21,069 nt of DNA, taken from assembly GCA_045576335.1 (NCBI GenBank), contig JAZNGH010000030.1, positions 1-21,069 on the forward strand. Direction: 5' to 3'. A program made the position numbers and the translations under genes. Shown here piece after piece: positions 1 through 6,357 of this stretch. Below the pieces are notes generated by a model, which was given only the letters and a program-made list of their open reading frames with translations, was not told where the DNA came from and ran no database searches. Source of the stretch: Scatosoma sp045576335. Lineage in GTDB: Bacteria; Bacillota; Clostridia; Christensenellales; Borkfalkiaceae. How positions within the stretch are numbered: position 1 is the first letter of the stretch; every line of letters starts with the position of its first letter.

Positions 1-103
<103 letters not shown>

Positions 104-119
104 TTTTCAAAAGCAAAAG

Positions 120-147
120 CCTTGTTCTTACCCGAACAAGGTTTTTT
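120..147 (+). terminator. Rho-independent terminator of the rRNA operon
   Basis: An 8-bp stem CCTTGTTC (120-127) pairs with GAACAAGG (134-141) around a 6-nt loop and is followed by six T (142-147). It sits 16 nt after the 5S 3' end. Confidence 0.92.
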
Positions 148-182
148 GTTATATTTTTTTATGGAAAATACGTTTTATCTTC

Positions 183-404
183 TGCTTTTGAAAAGCGGAG
201 GTAAATCCGTCTTGCCCAGACGGGGAGCTTGAAAGCTACGCAAAAAAGCTTCTTGTGCGGGACGCATATAAAACGCTCCGAAGGACAATTCCGTGAGCAA
301 GCTCCCGTTCTTGCCATTCAAAGCGTTTTTCCCGCCTTGCAGGCAAGGCTGAACCTTTTTTGCTGCTTTCGTTGTGGGGGATTTATCGCCGCTTTTCAAA
401 AGCA
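183..404. repeat. 222-bp fold-back (MITE-like) element with 26-bp terminal inverted repeats
   Basis: The ends are inverted repeats matching at 24 of 26 positions: 183-208 begins TGCTTTTGAAAAGCGG and 379-404 ends CCGCTTTTCAAAAGCA. The pairing continues inward imperfectly; GAAAGCTACGCAAAAAAG near 231-248 pairs with the complement of the stretch near 354-371. The whole segment could therefore fold into one long hairpin. No protein with a recognisable domain is encoded. The minus strand stays open for 76 codons across the element, but the translation resembles nothing I know. The same end sequence is present once more at 101-116, just after the 5S gene, so the element may have been assembled from rRNA-operon flank sequence. 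This stretch fills most of the gap between the 5S gene and the acyltransferase. Confidence 0.7.
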
Positions 405-439
405 AAAACCTTGTTCTTAACCGAACAAGGTTTTTTGTT
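385..439 (+). repeat. Second copy of the 5S 3' tail plus terminator (direct repeat of 96-150)
   Basis: The 55 bases at 385-439 match 96-150 at 53 positions. They cover the last 8 bases of the 5S gene (ATCGCCGC), the spacer and the whole terminator hairpin. Upstream of 385 there is no 5S body, so this is either the stub of a second, lost 5S copy or a recombination product. Confidence 0.85.
409..436. terminator. Bidirectional terminator between the rRNA flank and the acyltransferase gene
   Basis: The stem CCTTGTTC (409-416) / GAACAAGG (423-430) is followed by six T on the plus strand. On the minus strand it is followed by TTTTTGCTTTT, so it can also end the acyltransferase transcript, whose stop codon lies 30 nt away at 466-468. 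Confidence 0.82.
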
Positions 440-465
440 GCGTTATTTTATACAATTTATGGCGA

Positions 466-1218
466 TTATTTGGATTTGGGATAGTTCTTTTTTGCGATAT
501 TATCGTAGGGTATGACTGTATGAACGGGCAACTCCTTTGCAAGACGGGTAATTTCGCTTTTTATGTAGTCGCAAATCGCCTTTCGCTGCTTATCTATCGG
601 TTGATCGGGAGAAAACACAATCGGCTTGCCAAAAACGATTTTTTTAAGCTTTTCCGCATTATACATAGGCACGAACGCAACCGCGCGTTTGTGCTTTTTA
701 TAATAAAGCCTTGCAACGTCAATAAATTTATCTTGAAATTCGTTGACGATTTCGTTATAGGATTGTCTGTTTTCGGGAAAAATAACGAGGTTTATCCCTT
801 CGTGCAAAGCCTGAACGCTTTGTTTATAAGTGGTTATGCCGCGCGCGTCCTTGTATACGCCGATCGTGTCTGCGTGATTAAACACGTAAGAGGCAAGCGG
901 GGCAATAATATACGAAAGCATACGGAAAAACCAACGGATAGCCTTTGGCTTTTTAGACCAAAAATCCTCGTAAGCGTAGTCGGGCACTTCCTTCATTTTC
1001 ATCATTTGCCCGATACACCAAACGTATTTACGGGCAGGAAAATACAGCTCGCAAGCAATCGGGCCGTGGACTTGTGCGTGGTTGCCGACGAAAATTGCGC
1101 CGTCCGAAGGGATATTTTCTATGCCGACAAATTCCCGCTTGCCGTAAAACAGCCCCAAAGTGCTTCTTAAAAATCTAAAAAATAACGGTTTTTTCTTGGT
1201 GTCTAAATACTTTTTCAT
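466..1218 (-). CDS. PlsC-like (lysophospholipid) acyltransferase family protein
   Basis: A 250-residue protein of the PlsC/AGPAT fold, which transfers acyl groups to lysophosphatidic acid or related acceptors at the inner membrane face. The block I motif is NHAQVHGP (N46-P53). The usual catalytic pattern is H-x4-D, but the Asp position here is Gly52; His47 is kept. A block III-like motif, IFPENR, lies in the C-terminal half in place of FPEGTR. There is no clear transmembrane anchor; the N terminus is basic. I chose ATG 1218 because the promoter -10 box ends 9 nt upstream of it; the frame runs further upstream (to 1317) but through the promoter. No Shine-Dalgarno sequence precedes the start, so translation is probably leaderless. 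It is divergent from the ZIP gene. The acyl acceptor is unknown, and the missing Asp leaves the catalytic mechanism uncertain. Confidence 0.8.
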   Translation of the reverse strand: MKKYLDTKKKPLFFRFLRSTLGLFYGKREFVGIENIPSDGAIFVGNHAQVHGPIACELYFPARKYVWCIGQMMKMKEVPDYAYEDFWSKKPKAIRWFFRMLSYIIAPLASYVFNHADTIGVYKDARGITTYKQSVQALHEGINLVIFPENRQSYNEIVNEFQDKFIDVARLYYKKHKRAVAFVPMYNAEKLKKIVFGKPIVFSPDQPIDKQRKAICDYIKSEITRLAKELPVHTVIPYDNIAKKNYPKSK

Positions 1219-1227
1219 ACTATAAAT

Positions 1228-1256
1228 ATTATAACAAAAAGTTCGAAGCATTGCAA
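1228..1256 (-). promoter_or_regulatory. Promoter of the acyltransferase gene, apparently giving a leaderless mRNA
   Basis: On the minus strand there is a -35 box TTGCAA (1251-1256), a 17-bp spacer and a perfect -10 box TATAAT (1228-1233). Only 9 nt separate the -10 box from ATG 1218, so the expected transcription start lies 0-4 nt before the start codon. Confidence 0.75.
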
Positions 1257-1332
1257 GCTTTGTAACGGGAAAATTTCTCTTCGAATATATTAAAATATAG
1301 AAACGTTGAGGAAACACGGAGAGAAAAACGTT

Positions 1333-2124
1333 ATGGAAAATATCTGGATAACCGTTTTTGGAATTGCGTTCATATTTTTTGCGACCGCGCTGGGCGCGTC
1401 GGTCGTTTTCTTTTTTAAGGGGGAAATTTCTCCCAAAACGAACGCACTATTTTTTGGCCTTGCCTCGGGAATTATGCTTGCGGCATCCGTTTGGTCGTTA
1501 TTATTACCGTCAATCGAGCAGGCGAAAAAATATTTCGGGGATTTCGCGCTGTTACCCGCGGTTACGGGCTTAATCGTCGGCGGGGCGTTTTTGGTGTTTT
1601 TGGACAGAACGGCGTTGCGCTTATTTCAAACGAACGAAGCGGAAGAGGGCGCAAGCAATCAAAGAAAAAAATCTACGCGCTTATTTTTGGCTGTGACTTT
1701 GCATAACATTCCCGAGGGCTTGGCGGTAGGCTTTGCGTTTGGTACGGCGGCTGCAACAGGCACGGCAGCGGCGTATTGGTCCGCGCTGGGGCTTGCGCTT
1801 GGTATCGGTTTGCAAAATTTTCCCGAGGGCGCGGCTGTGGCACTGCCCTTGAAAACGGCTTCTGGGAAAGCGCGAAAAGCCTTCCTTTTAGGCGCGGGTA
1901 GCGGTTTGGTTGAGCCTGTTTTTGCTATAATCGGCTATTTTTTCGCGGCGTACTTGCGTGTTTTGCAGCCTTGGGTGCTTGCGTTTTCGGCGGGAGCAAT
2001 GCTTTTTGTCGTCGCGCAAGACCTCCTGCCCGAAGCCGCGGTGAACGACCGTAACCAGCGCGGCGCGTGGGGATTTTTAATCGGTTTTATTTTGATGATG
2101 ACCTTGGACGTCGTGCTTGCGTAA
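1333..2124 (+). CDS. ZIP-family divalent metal (zinc) transporter, GufA/ZupT type
   Basis: A 263-residue polytopic membrane protein that should import Zn2+ or a similar divalent cation. The two hallmark metal-site motifs are visible: HNIPEG in the central helix (DNA near 1700-1717) and QNFPEG in the next helix (near 1813-1830). Together they form the binuclear site of the ZIP family. Hydrophobic segments fit about eight transmembrane helices, and the length is normal for bacterial ZIPs. A charged loop (about residues 97-115) with Lys/Arg and Glu/Asn replaces the His-rich loop of some relatives. I chose ATG 1333, preceded by GGAGAG at 1318-1323, over a TTG nine codons upstream. It is transcribed divergently from the acyltransferase gene; no convincing promoter was found for it. 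Substrate specificity cannot be read from sequence. Confidence 0.92.
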   Translation: MENIWITVFGIAFIFFATALGASVVFFFKGEISPKTNALFFGLASGIMLAASVWSLLLPSIEQAKKYFGDFALLPAVTGLIVGGAFLVFLDRTALRLFQTNEAEEGASNQRKKSTRLFLAVTLHNIPEGLAVGFAFGTAAATGTAAAYWSALGLALGIGLQNFPEGAAVALPLKTASGKARKAFLLGAGSGLVEPVFAIIGYFFAAYLRVLQPWVLAFSAGAMLFVVAQDLLPEAAVNDRNQRGAWGFLIGFILMMTLDVVLA

Positions 2125-2184
2125 AATTGTCAAAAAATGGTGCATTTTTGCTCGTTTTTGTGCAAAATAAACGAAAGAAAGGGC

Positions 2185-2213
2185 TTGACAAACGCCTTTC
2201 CCTATGATAAAAT
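2185..2213 (+). promoter_or_regulatory. Sigma-A-type promoter of the repeat lipoprotein gene
   Basis: TTGACA (2185-2190), a 17-bp spacer, then TAAAAT (2208-2213). It lies 41 nt before the lipoprotein start, so the gene has its own promoter. Confidence 0.85.
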
Positions 2214-2253
2214 AATAATGTATGATTATATATTTAACCAAGGGGAAAGAATA

Positions 2254-3471
2254 ATGAAAAGATTTTTATGCTTGTTATTGTCTTTTATGATGATTTTCGC
2301 GCTCGCAAGCTGTGGGGGTAACGACGATCACGACTCTTTATTTAATTCAAGCAGTTCATTAGAGAATTGTAATATTGAATATTATGCTGTTTTGAATGGG
2401 GAAAAGAGTAGTATTCCGCCGCAAATGTATGATGAGAATGGTAATTATCCTAATTCCTATATGGAAGGAATAGCTGTTACTATCGATAATTTACAAACGG
2501 AATGTAAAATCGATAATTATACTTTTATTTTTGAAGGCTGGTTTATAGACGAAGCTTGTCAAACGCCTTTTGCGGGAATTACCGCTTCTACAAGGGGAAA
2601 ACTAACCATATACGCGAAAATTTCTACGGAAGAAAGTATAAAACCTATTGAGTATTATGCTATTGTAGACAAACAGAAAACAAGTATTCCTGTACAAATG
2701 TATCAAGCGGGTAAAGGTTACCCTGTAAGCTATGAGCAAGGCATTTCGATAACCATAGACGATCTTGTGTCTGAATATACCTTTGAAACGGGAATATGGA
2801 CATTTGAAGGCTGGTTTGTAGATGAAGCTTGCCAAACGTCGTTTACGGGAATTACCGCGCAAACGACGGGTAAAGTAACTCTTTACGCCAAGATTAAAAA
2901 TACGCCTATTTTTTCTATCAATTATTATATGGTTACAGATGATGGAAAGACAAGTGTTCCTGCAAATATGTATAAACAAGATGGTAGTTATCCAATAAAA
3001 TATATAAAGGGTAAGGATGTTAAAATAGATGATTTATTAAAAGAAACACAAATTACTGGTGGACGGCGTATATTTATATGTTGGTATACTGATGAAGCTT
3101 GTCAAGTTCCTTTTATATCTATTACCGAACAAACGACGGGTACGGTTACTTTATACGCCAAGTGCGTTGATCAATTTGAATATAAAATCAAATATAAGGC
3201 TATTACGCAATCAGGAAAAGAAAAGGATATTACGCAGTATCTTTTTGAAGAAGGAAAAGAATATCCGGATCAATATTATTCAGGCGTGGGAGCGAAAGTG
3301 GATAACTTAAAGCCCCGTTACGACGGCGCGTATTCCGAATGGGTGTTTTACGGTTGGTATTTGGATAAAGCGTTGACGCAAGAGTTCAAGGGCACAATTC
3401 CCGCAACGCAAAGAGGCGAGGTGGTACTGTATGCGAAGGTTGATTATGCGGCTTGGACGCCTACCTTCTAA
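2254..3471 (+). CDS. Lipoprotein with four InlB B-repeat-like (Listeria-Bacteroides) repeats
   Basis: A 405-residue surface lipoprotein. The signal peptide MKRFLCLLLSFMMIFALASC has a lipobox LASC with Cys20 as the lipidation site, followed by a short Ser/Asn/Asp linker. Four tandem repeats of about 90 residues follow, starting near 2371, 2644, 2911 and 3181. Each has an early x-YYAV/I strand and MY...YP..Y, and ends in a GW(F/Y)xDEACQ...GxITLYAK block typical of List_Bact_rpt/Flg_new domains. Repeats 1-3 are most alike; repeat 4 is divergent and lacks the Cys. The start is ATG 2254 with AGGGGAAAG at 2241-2249. The gene is flanked by its own promoter and terminator. DNA up to about 3280 is markedly AT-rich compared with its neighbours, while the last 200 nt look like host sequence. 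Such repeats usually mediate surface adhesion or protein binding; the ligand is unknown. Confidence 0.88.
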   Translation: MKRFLCLLLSFMMIFALASCGGNDDHDSLFNSSSSLENCNIEYYAVLNGEKSSIPPQMYDENGNYPNSYMEGIAVTIDNLQTECKIDNYTFIFEGWFIDEACQTPFAGITASTRGKLTIYAKISTEESIKPIEYYAIVDKQKTSIPVQMYQAGKGYPVSYEQGISITIDDLVSEYTFETGIWTFEGWFVDEACQTSFTGITAQTTGKVTLYAKIKNTPIFSINYYMVTDDGKTSVPANMYKQDGSYPIKYIKGKDVKIDDLLKETQITGGRRIFICWYTDEACQVPFISITEQTTGTVTLYAKCVDQFEYKIKYKAITQSGKEKDITQYLFEEGKEYPDQYYSGVGAKVDNLKPRYDGAYSEWVFYGWYLDKALTQEFKGTIPATQRGEVVLYAKVDYAAWTPTF

Positions 3472-3495
3472 TATCGTAAAGCTTTGTTAGAAATA

Positions 3496-3527
3496 AACCC
3501 TTTTCGGTAAAAACGAAAAGGGTTTTC
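3496..3527 (+). terminator. Terminator of the lipoprotein gene
   Basis: The 11-bp stem AACCCTTTTCG (3496-3506) / CGAAAAGGGTT (3514-3524) has a 7-nt loop and is followed by TTT. The T-run is short, but the stem itself is T/A-rich at its base. Confidence 0.82.
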
Positions 3528-3569
3528 CTGTCCTAATTGCACATAATAAGCATAGTAGGAGAAAAAGAA

Positions 3570-4445
3570 ATGACGGATTGTATTATAATCGGTAGTGGGC
3601 TTGCGGGCATATCCGCGGCGTTGACGCTACGCGCCAACGGCAAAAGTGTTTTGCTGTTTGGAAAAAAAGAATTGAGCGAAAAGATATCCAAGGCAGAGCT
3701 TATTCGCAATTATCCCGCGCTTTCGAATATCACGGGCAAGGCGTTTTGCGAGGCTTTGAAGCAGCAGCTCGTTGAGGCGAAAATCGAGGTGCAAGAGGAA
3801 AAGGTATCGGGCGTGTACGCGTTGAACGACAAATTCGGCGTTGCTACGCAAGAGGGGAATTACTACGAAAGTTGTACCGTTATTCTCGCTTGCGGCGTGG
3901 AAAGTGTGAAAACGCTGCAGGGAGAAACGGAGTTTGTGGGGCGTGGCGTGAGCTATTGTGCGACCTGTGACGGCTTTTTATATAAGGGGAAAAAGATTGC
4001 CGTGCTTTGCACGAGTAAACGTATGGAGCACGAGATTGCTTTGCTTGCCGATTTTGCGGAGAGGGTATATTTAATACCTATGTATAAAGGGGTGGAAATC
4101 GAACGCGATAATATCCAAGTTTTTCGTAAAATGCCCGTTGAAATTACGGGTACGACGCGCGTAGAAAAGCTTGTCTTTGCTACGCCGCCCGACGAAAAAA
4201 CGGACAAGGAATTGCAGGTTGACGGCGTATTTATGCTCCGCGAGTGCATTTCGCCTGCCGTGCTCGTGGGGGGAATAGAAACGGCGGACGGGCACGTGAT
4301 CGTGGATAGGGATATGAAAACGAATATTAAGGGCTGTTTCGCGGCGGGGGATTGTACGGGCAGACCGTATCAGTATACAAAAGCGGCGGGCGAGGGGAAC
4401 GTTGCCGCACATTCCGTGACGGCATTTTTGAACGAAAACAAATAA
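3570..4445 (+). CDS. Thioredoxin-reductase-like flavoprotein without NAD(P)H-binding motif
   Basis: A 291-residue protein of the low-Mr thioredoxin reductase fold, which would pass electrons through FAD and a redox disulfide to thioredoxin or a similar partner. Visible features are the FAD-binding GSGLAG (8-13), the redox-active CATC (C130, C133), and the C-terminal FAD motif GDCTGRPYQ. At the position of the NADPH glycine motif GxGxxA, after KGKK (residues 139-142), the sequence is IAVLCTSKRMEHE, with no glycine. The HRRxxxR phosphate-binding motif is absent too. That pattern is known from the ferredoxin-dependent (FFTR) and DDOR-type pyridine-nucleotide-independent enzymes of clostridia. 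The start is ATG 3570 with AGGAG at 3557-3561. dinB follows 25 nt after the stop. No thioredoxin or ferredoxin gene is adjacent. The flavoenzyme assignment is firm; the electron donor is inferred. Confidence 0.87.
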   Translation: MTDCIIIGSGLAGISAALTLRANGKSVLLFGKKELSEKISKAELIRNYPALSNITGKAFCEALKQQLVEAKIEVQEEKVSGVYALNDKFGVATQEGNYYESCTVILACGVESVKTLQGETEFVGRGVSYCATCDGFLYKGKKIAVLCTSKRMEHEIALLADFAERVYLIPMYKGVEIERDNIQVFRKMPVEITGTTRVEKLVFATPPDEKTDKELQVDGVFMLRECISPAVLVGGIETADGHVIVDRDMKTNIKGCFAAGDCTGRPYQYTKAAGEGNVAAHSVTAFLNENK

Positions 4446-4451
4446 ACGAGC

Positions 4452-4470
4452 GGGACAGGTATGCGTTGAA
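4452..4470 (+). repeat. Junction motif copy A (GGGGCAGGTATGCGTTNAA family)
   Basis: GGGACAGGTATGCGTTGAA matches the consensus except for one base. It fills the gap between the flavoprotein stop (4445) and the dinB start (4471), directly abutting the dinB ATG. It contains ATG-CGT-TGA, a two-codon mini-ORF ending 1 nt before the dinB start codon. Confidence 0.75.
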
Positions 4471-5757
4471 ATGAGTGAAAAGCCAAGAAAACGGGTTATT
4501 TTACATTCCGATTTGAATAATTTTTTTGCGTCCGTCGAAATCGCGCTCAATCCCGCGCTTGGCGGTAAGCCGTTAATCGTTTGCGGTGACCCGAAGGAGC
4601 GGCACGGAATCGTGCTGGCGAAAAACGAGGAAGCGAAAAAGTACGGAATAAAAACGGCGGAAACGGTGTATTCCGCTTTGAAAAAATGTCCGCATTTGCA
4701 GATGGTAGAGTCGCATTTTCACGAGTACAAACGCTTTTCCGCAAAGGTGCGCGAAATTTACGGTCGGTATACCGAAAAAATCGAGGAATGTAGTATCGAC
4801 GAATGTGCTTTGGATATGACGGAAAGCGTCGCGCTTTTTGGGAGCGGCGAGGAAATCGCGCAAAAAATCCGTCAGGCGGTCAAGGAAGAACTGCATTTGA
4901 CGGTATCCGTAGGCGTCAGCTTTAATAAAGTATTTGCAAAGCTTGCGTCCGAACTGAAAAAACCGGACGCGGTGACGGTGATTTCCGAAGAGAATTATAA
5001 GCAGGTCGTATATCCCTTACCCGTCACGGAATTATGGCTCGTGGGCGGCTCGACAGCGCAAATTTTACGCAAAATCGGTATTCAAACAATCGGCGAGCTT
5101 GCTGATGCAGACGAGGCTGTTTTAATCAAAGCTTTGGGGAAACGGGGTAGGCAGGTACGCGTTTACGCACGAGGTGAGGACGAAGAACCCGTAAAATGGC
5201 AAAAGACGAGAGAGGATTTGAAATCTATCGGCAATTCCACGACGCTGCCCAAGGATATCACCGAGCGCGACGAGGTGAAAAAGTGGTTTTACGCGCTTTC
5301 GGAAAGCGTAGCTTCACGCCTTCGGGACGCGGACGTGGGGCGGGCAAATACGGTGCATATCGTGGTCAGAAACGAACGCTTGGAGGACAGCACGTGGCAA
5401 ACGAAGGTTTCGCCGACCGCGCTTTGCAGCGATATTGCCAAAACGGCATTCGAGCTTTTTTGCAAGCATTGCGAAAAAGGTACGCGGGTGCGTATGCTGG
5501 GCGTAAGCGTTTCGGGGTTTGATTATCATATCGAACAGCTTTCATTTGGCGACGCGTTGGATAGTGCAAACGGCGGGTTAAGCTACGAGAAAAGGGAGCG
5601 TGCGGAAAACGCGGTGGCTAAAATCCGTGAAAAGTACGGCTTTGCGACTATGCAAAGGGGCGTGACCTTTGCCGACGAGAAGCTGGGCGGGCTGGATATC
5701 CGCGGTAAAAAAGAGGAAATTATTTCCAAACAAGAAAAAGAAAAAAATAACGAATAA
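4471..5757 (+). CDS. dinB: DNA polymerase IV (Y-family translesion polymerase)
   Basis: A 428-residue Y-family polymerase that copies past damaged bases. Catalytic residues are visible: Asp14 in HSDLNNFFASVE (12-23) and Asp110-Glu111 in CSIDECALDM. Phe19 is at the steric-gate position that excludes ribonucleotides. The palm/fingers are followed by the helix-hairpin-helix thumb (around GGSTAQILRKIGIQTIGEL) and the little-finger domain. Length is at the upper end of the family because of a C-terminal extension rich in Lys and Glu (EKLGGLDIRGKKEE onward); a beta-clamp-binding peptide is not obvious. The start ATG 4471 is supported by family alignment. The nearest Shine-Dalgarno-like sequence, GGGACAGG at 4452-4459, is 11 nt away and belongs to junction motif copy A. 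No LexA-type operator was recognised. It probably shares an mRNA with the flavoprotein gene. Confidence 0.95.
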   Translation: MSEKPRKRVILHSDLNNFFASVEIALNPALGGKPLIVCGDPKERHGIVLAKNEEAKKYGIKTAETVYSALKKCPHLQMVESHFHEYKRFSAKVREIYGRYTEKIEECSIDECALDMTESVALFGSGEEIAQKIRQAVKEELHLTVSVGVSFNKVFAKLASELKKPDAVTVISEENYKQVVYPLPVTELWLVGGSTAQILRKIGIQTIGELADADEAVLIKALGKRGRQVRVYARGEDEEPVKWQKTREDLKSIGNSTTLPKDITERDEVKKWFYALSESVASRLRDADVGRANTVHIVVRNERLEDSTWQTKVSPTALCSDIAKTAFELFCKHCEKGTRVRMLGVSVSGFDYHIEQLSFGDALDSANGGLSYEKRERAENAVAKIREKYGFATMQRGVTFADEKLGGLDIRGKKEEIISKQEKEKNNE

Positions 5758-5823
5758 AAATGAAAAGCTCTGCCTATACTGTTTCTATCGGCGAGGGAAT
5801 CAAAACTTTCGCTTGAATATAAA

Positions 5824-5875
5824 GAAGGACTATCCGAAAATCGTAATCATTTTCGAATAGTCCTTCGCTTTTTTT
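5824..5875 (+). terminator. Long-stem terminator after dinB
   Basis: GAAGGACTATCCGAAAAT (5824-5841) pairs with ATTTTCGAATAGTCCTTC (5849-5866) with one mismatch, followed by GC and seven T (5869-5875). It lies 67 nt after the dinB stop; 5758-5823 holds nothing I recognise. It also separates dinB from the convergent SRP RNA gene. Confidence 0.88.
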
Positions 5876-5880
5876 CAATA

Positions 5881-6154
5881 AAAAACTACGCAAGCCTTTT
5901 TTGCCGAGGTTTACCGAAGCGGAAACGCCGTAGGTGACTCCTGCAAAGCTACCTTATGGCACACGCAAACCTCCGCTTAGTGCTGCTACGTTCCCGTCCT
6001 GACACGGTTCACGGCAATGCGTTGCATAAGACCTTGCTATCAACGTTCCTTACGACGCGCAAACCTTCCATAAATCTCGTCGAGAAAGGCGTTCAGCTCT
6101 GCTATAGCGGATTGCAGATACAGGGTGCCGCTAACTCCCCGCCTATGCGTAGCC
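5881..6154 (-). ncRNA. ffs: Signal recognition particle RNA, large bacterial type
   Basis: Read on the minus strand, the conserved domain IV loop is present: GTGTCAGGACGGGAACGTAG then CAGC, which matches the GUCAGG...GGAA...AGCAGC SRP54/Ffh-binding hairpin (around 5979-6006). Near the 5' end is the Alu-domain sequence, including GGCACCCTGTA and CAATCCGCTATAGCAG (around 6103-6133). The 5' CTACGCA (6147-6153) pairs with the 3' TGCGTAG (about 5887-5893), followed by a T-rich end, TTTTTTATT. The length of about 270 nt fits the Bacillus/Clostridium large SRP RNA with Alu domain rather than the 4.5S form. The RNA guides Ffh-FtsY co-translational membrane targeting. Ends are inferred from the promoter and the closing stem, to within about 5 nt. 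Confidence 0.93.
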
Positions 6155-6159
6155 TATAT

Positions 6160-6188
6160 ATTATACTCTATTTGCCGTGGAAAAGCAA
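6160..6188 (-). promoter_or_regulatory. Promoter of the SRP RNA gene
   Basis: On the minus strand: -35 box TTGCTT (6183-6188), 17-bp spacer, perfect -10 TATAAT (6160-6165). The expected start is near 6154, where the RNA's closing stem begins. Confidence 0.85.
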
Positions 6189-6283
6189 CCGTTTTTCGTG
6201 CCTTTTTTCTTTCCTTGGAATTTTCCGTTTAGAAGATTTTGTCAAAAAGTCGCTTTTACGGGCTGGTTTTGCGAATGAATGCG

Positions 6284-6312
6284 TTGACAAATAGGCGAAT
6301 AAAGGGTATAAT
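6284..6312 (+). promoter_or_regulatory. Consensus promoter of the mrp operon
   Basis: TTGACA (6284-6289), 17-bp spacer, TATAAT (6307-6312): a perfect match to the housekeeping consensus, 45 nt before the mrp start. Between this and the divergent SRP RNA promoter (6189-6283) I see no further signal. Confidence 0.93.
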
Positions 6313-6357
6313 ATATAATAGTGAACTATGGTTTTTACCGTAGGTAAGGAGAATATT

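Noticed and set aside
175..405. 76-codon minus-strand frame across the first fold-back element
   Set aside because: It runs from terminal repeat to terminal repeat with no ribosome binding site and no known domain. An open frame within a repeat is not enough to call a gene.
1260..1296. Promoter for the ZIP gene (TTGTAA with TATATT or TAAAAT)
   Set aside because: The spacings are 20 and 25 bp, outside the usual range, so it was not listed as a feature.
2371..3441. Four regularly spaced similar blocks that could suggest a CRISPR or tandem DNA repeat
   Set aside because: The period is about 270 nt, similarity is at protein level, and the blocks are in frame within one lipoprotein gene.
5151..5170. 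A sixth copy of the junction motif at GGCAGGTACGCGTTTACGC inside dinB
   Set aside because: It has TACG instead of TATG and lies in a conserved coding segment (RQVRVYARG), so the resemblance is most likely due to coding constraint.
5956..6294. 112-codon plus-strand frame across the SRP RNA gene
   Set aside because: It is antisense to a conserved structural RNA, has no ribosome binding site and no recognisable protein motif.
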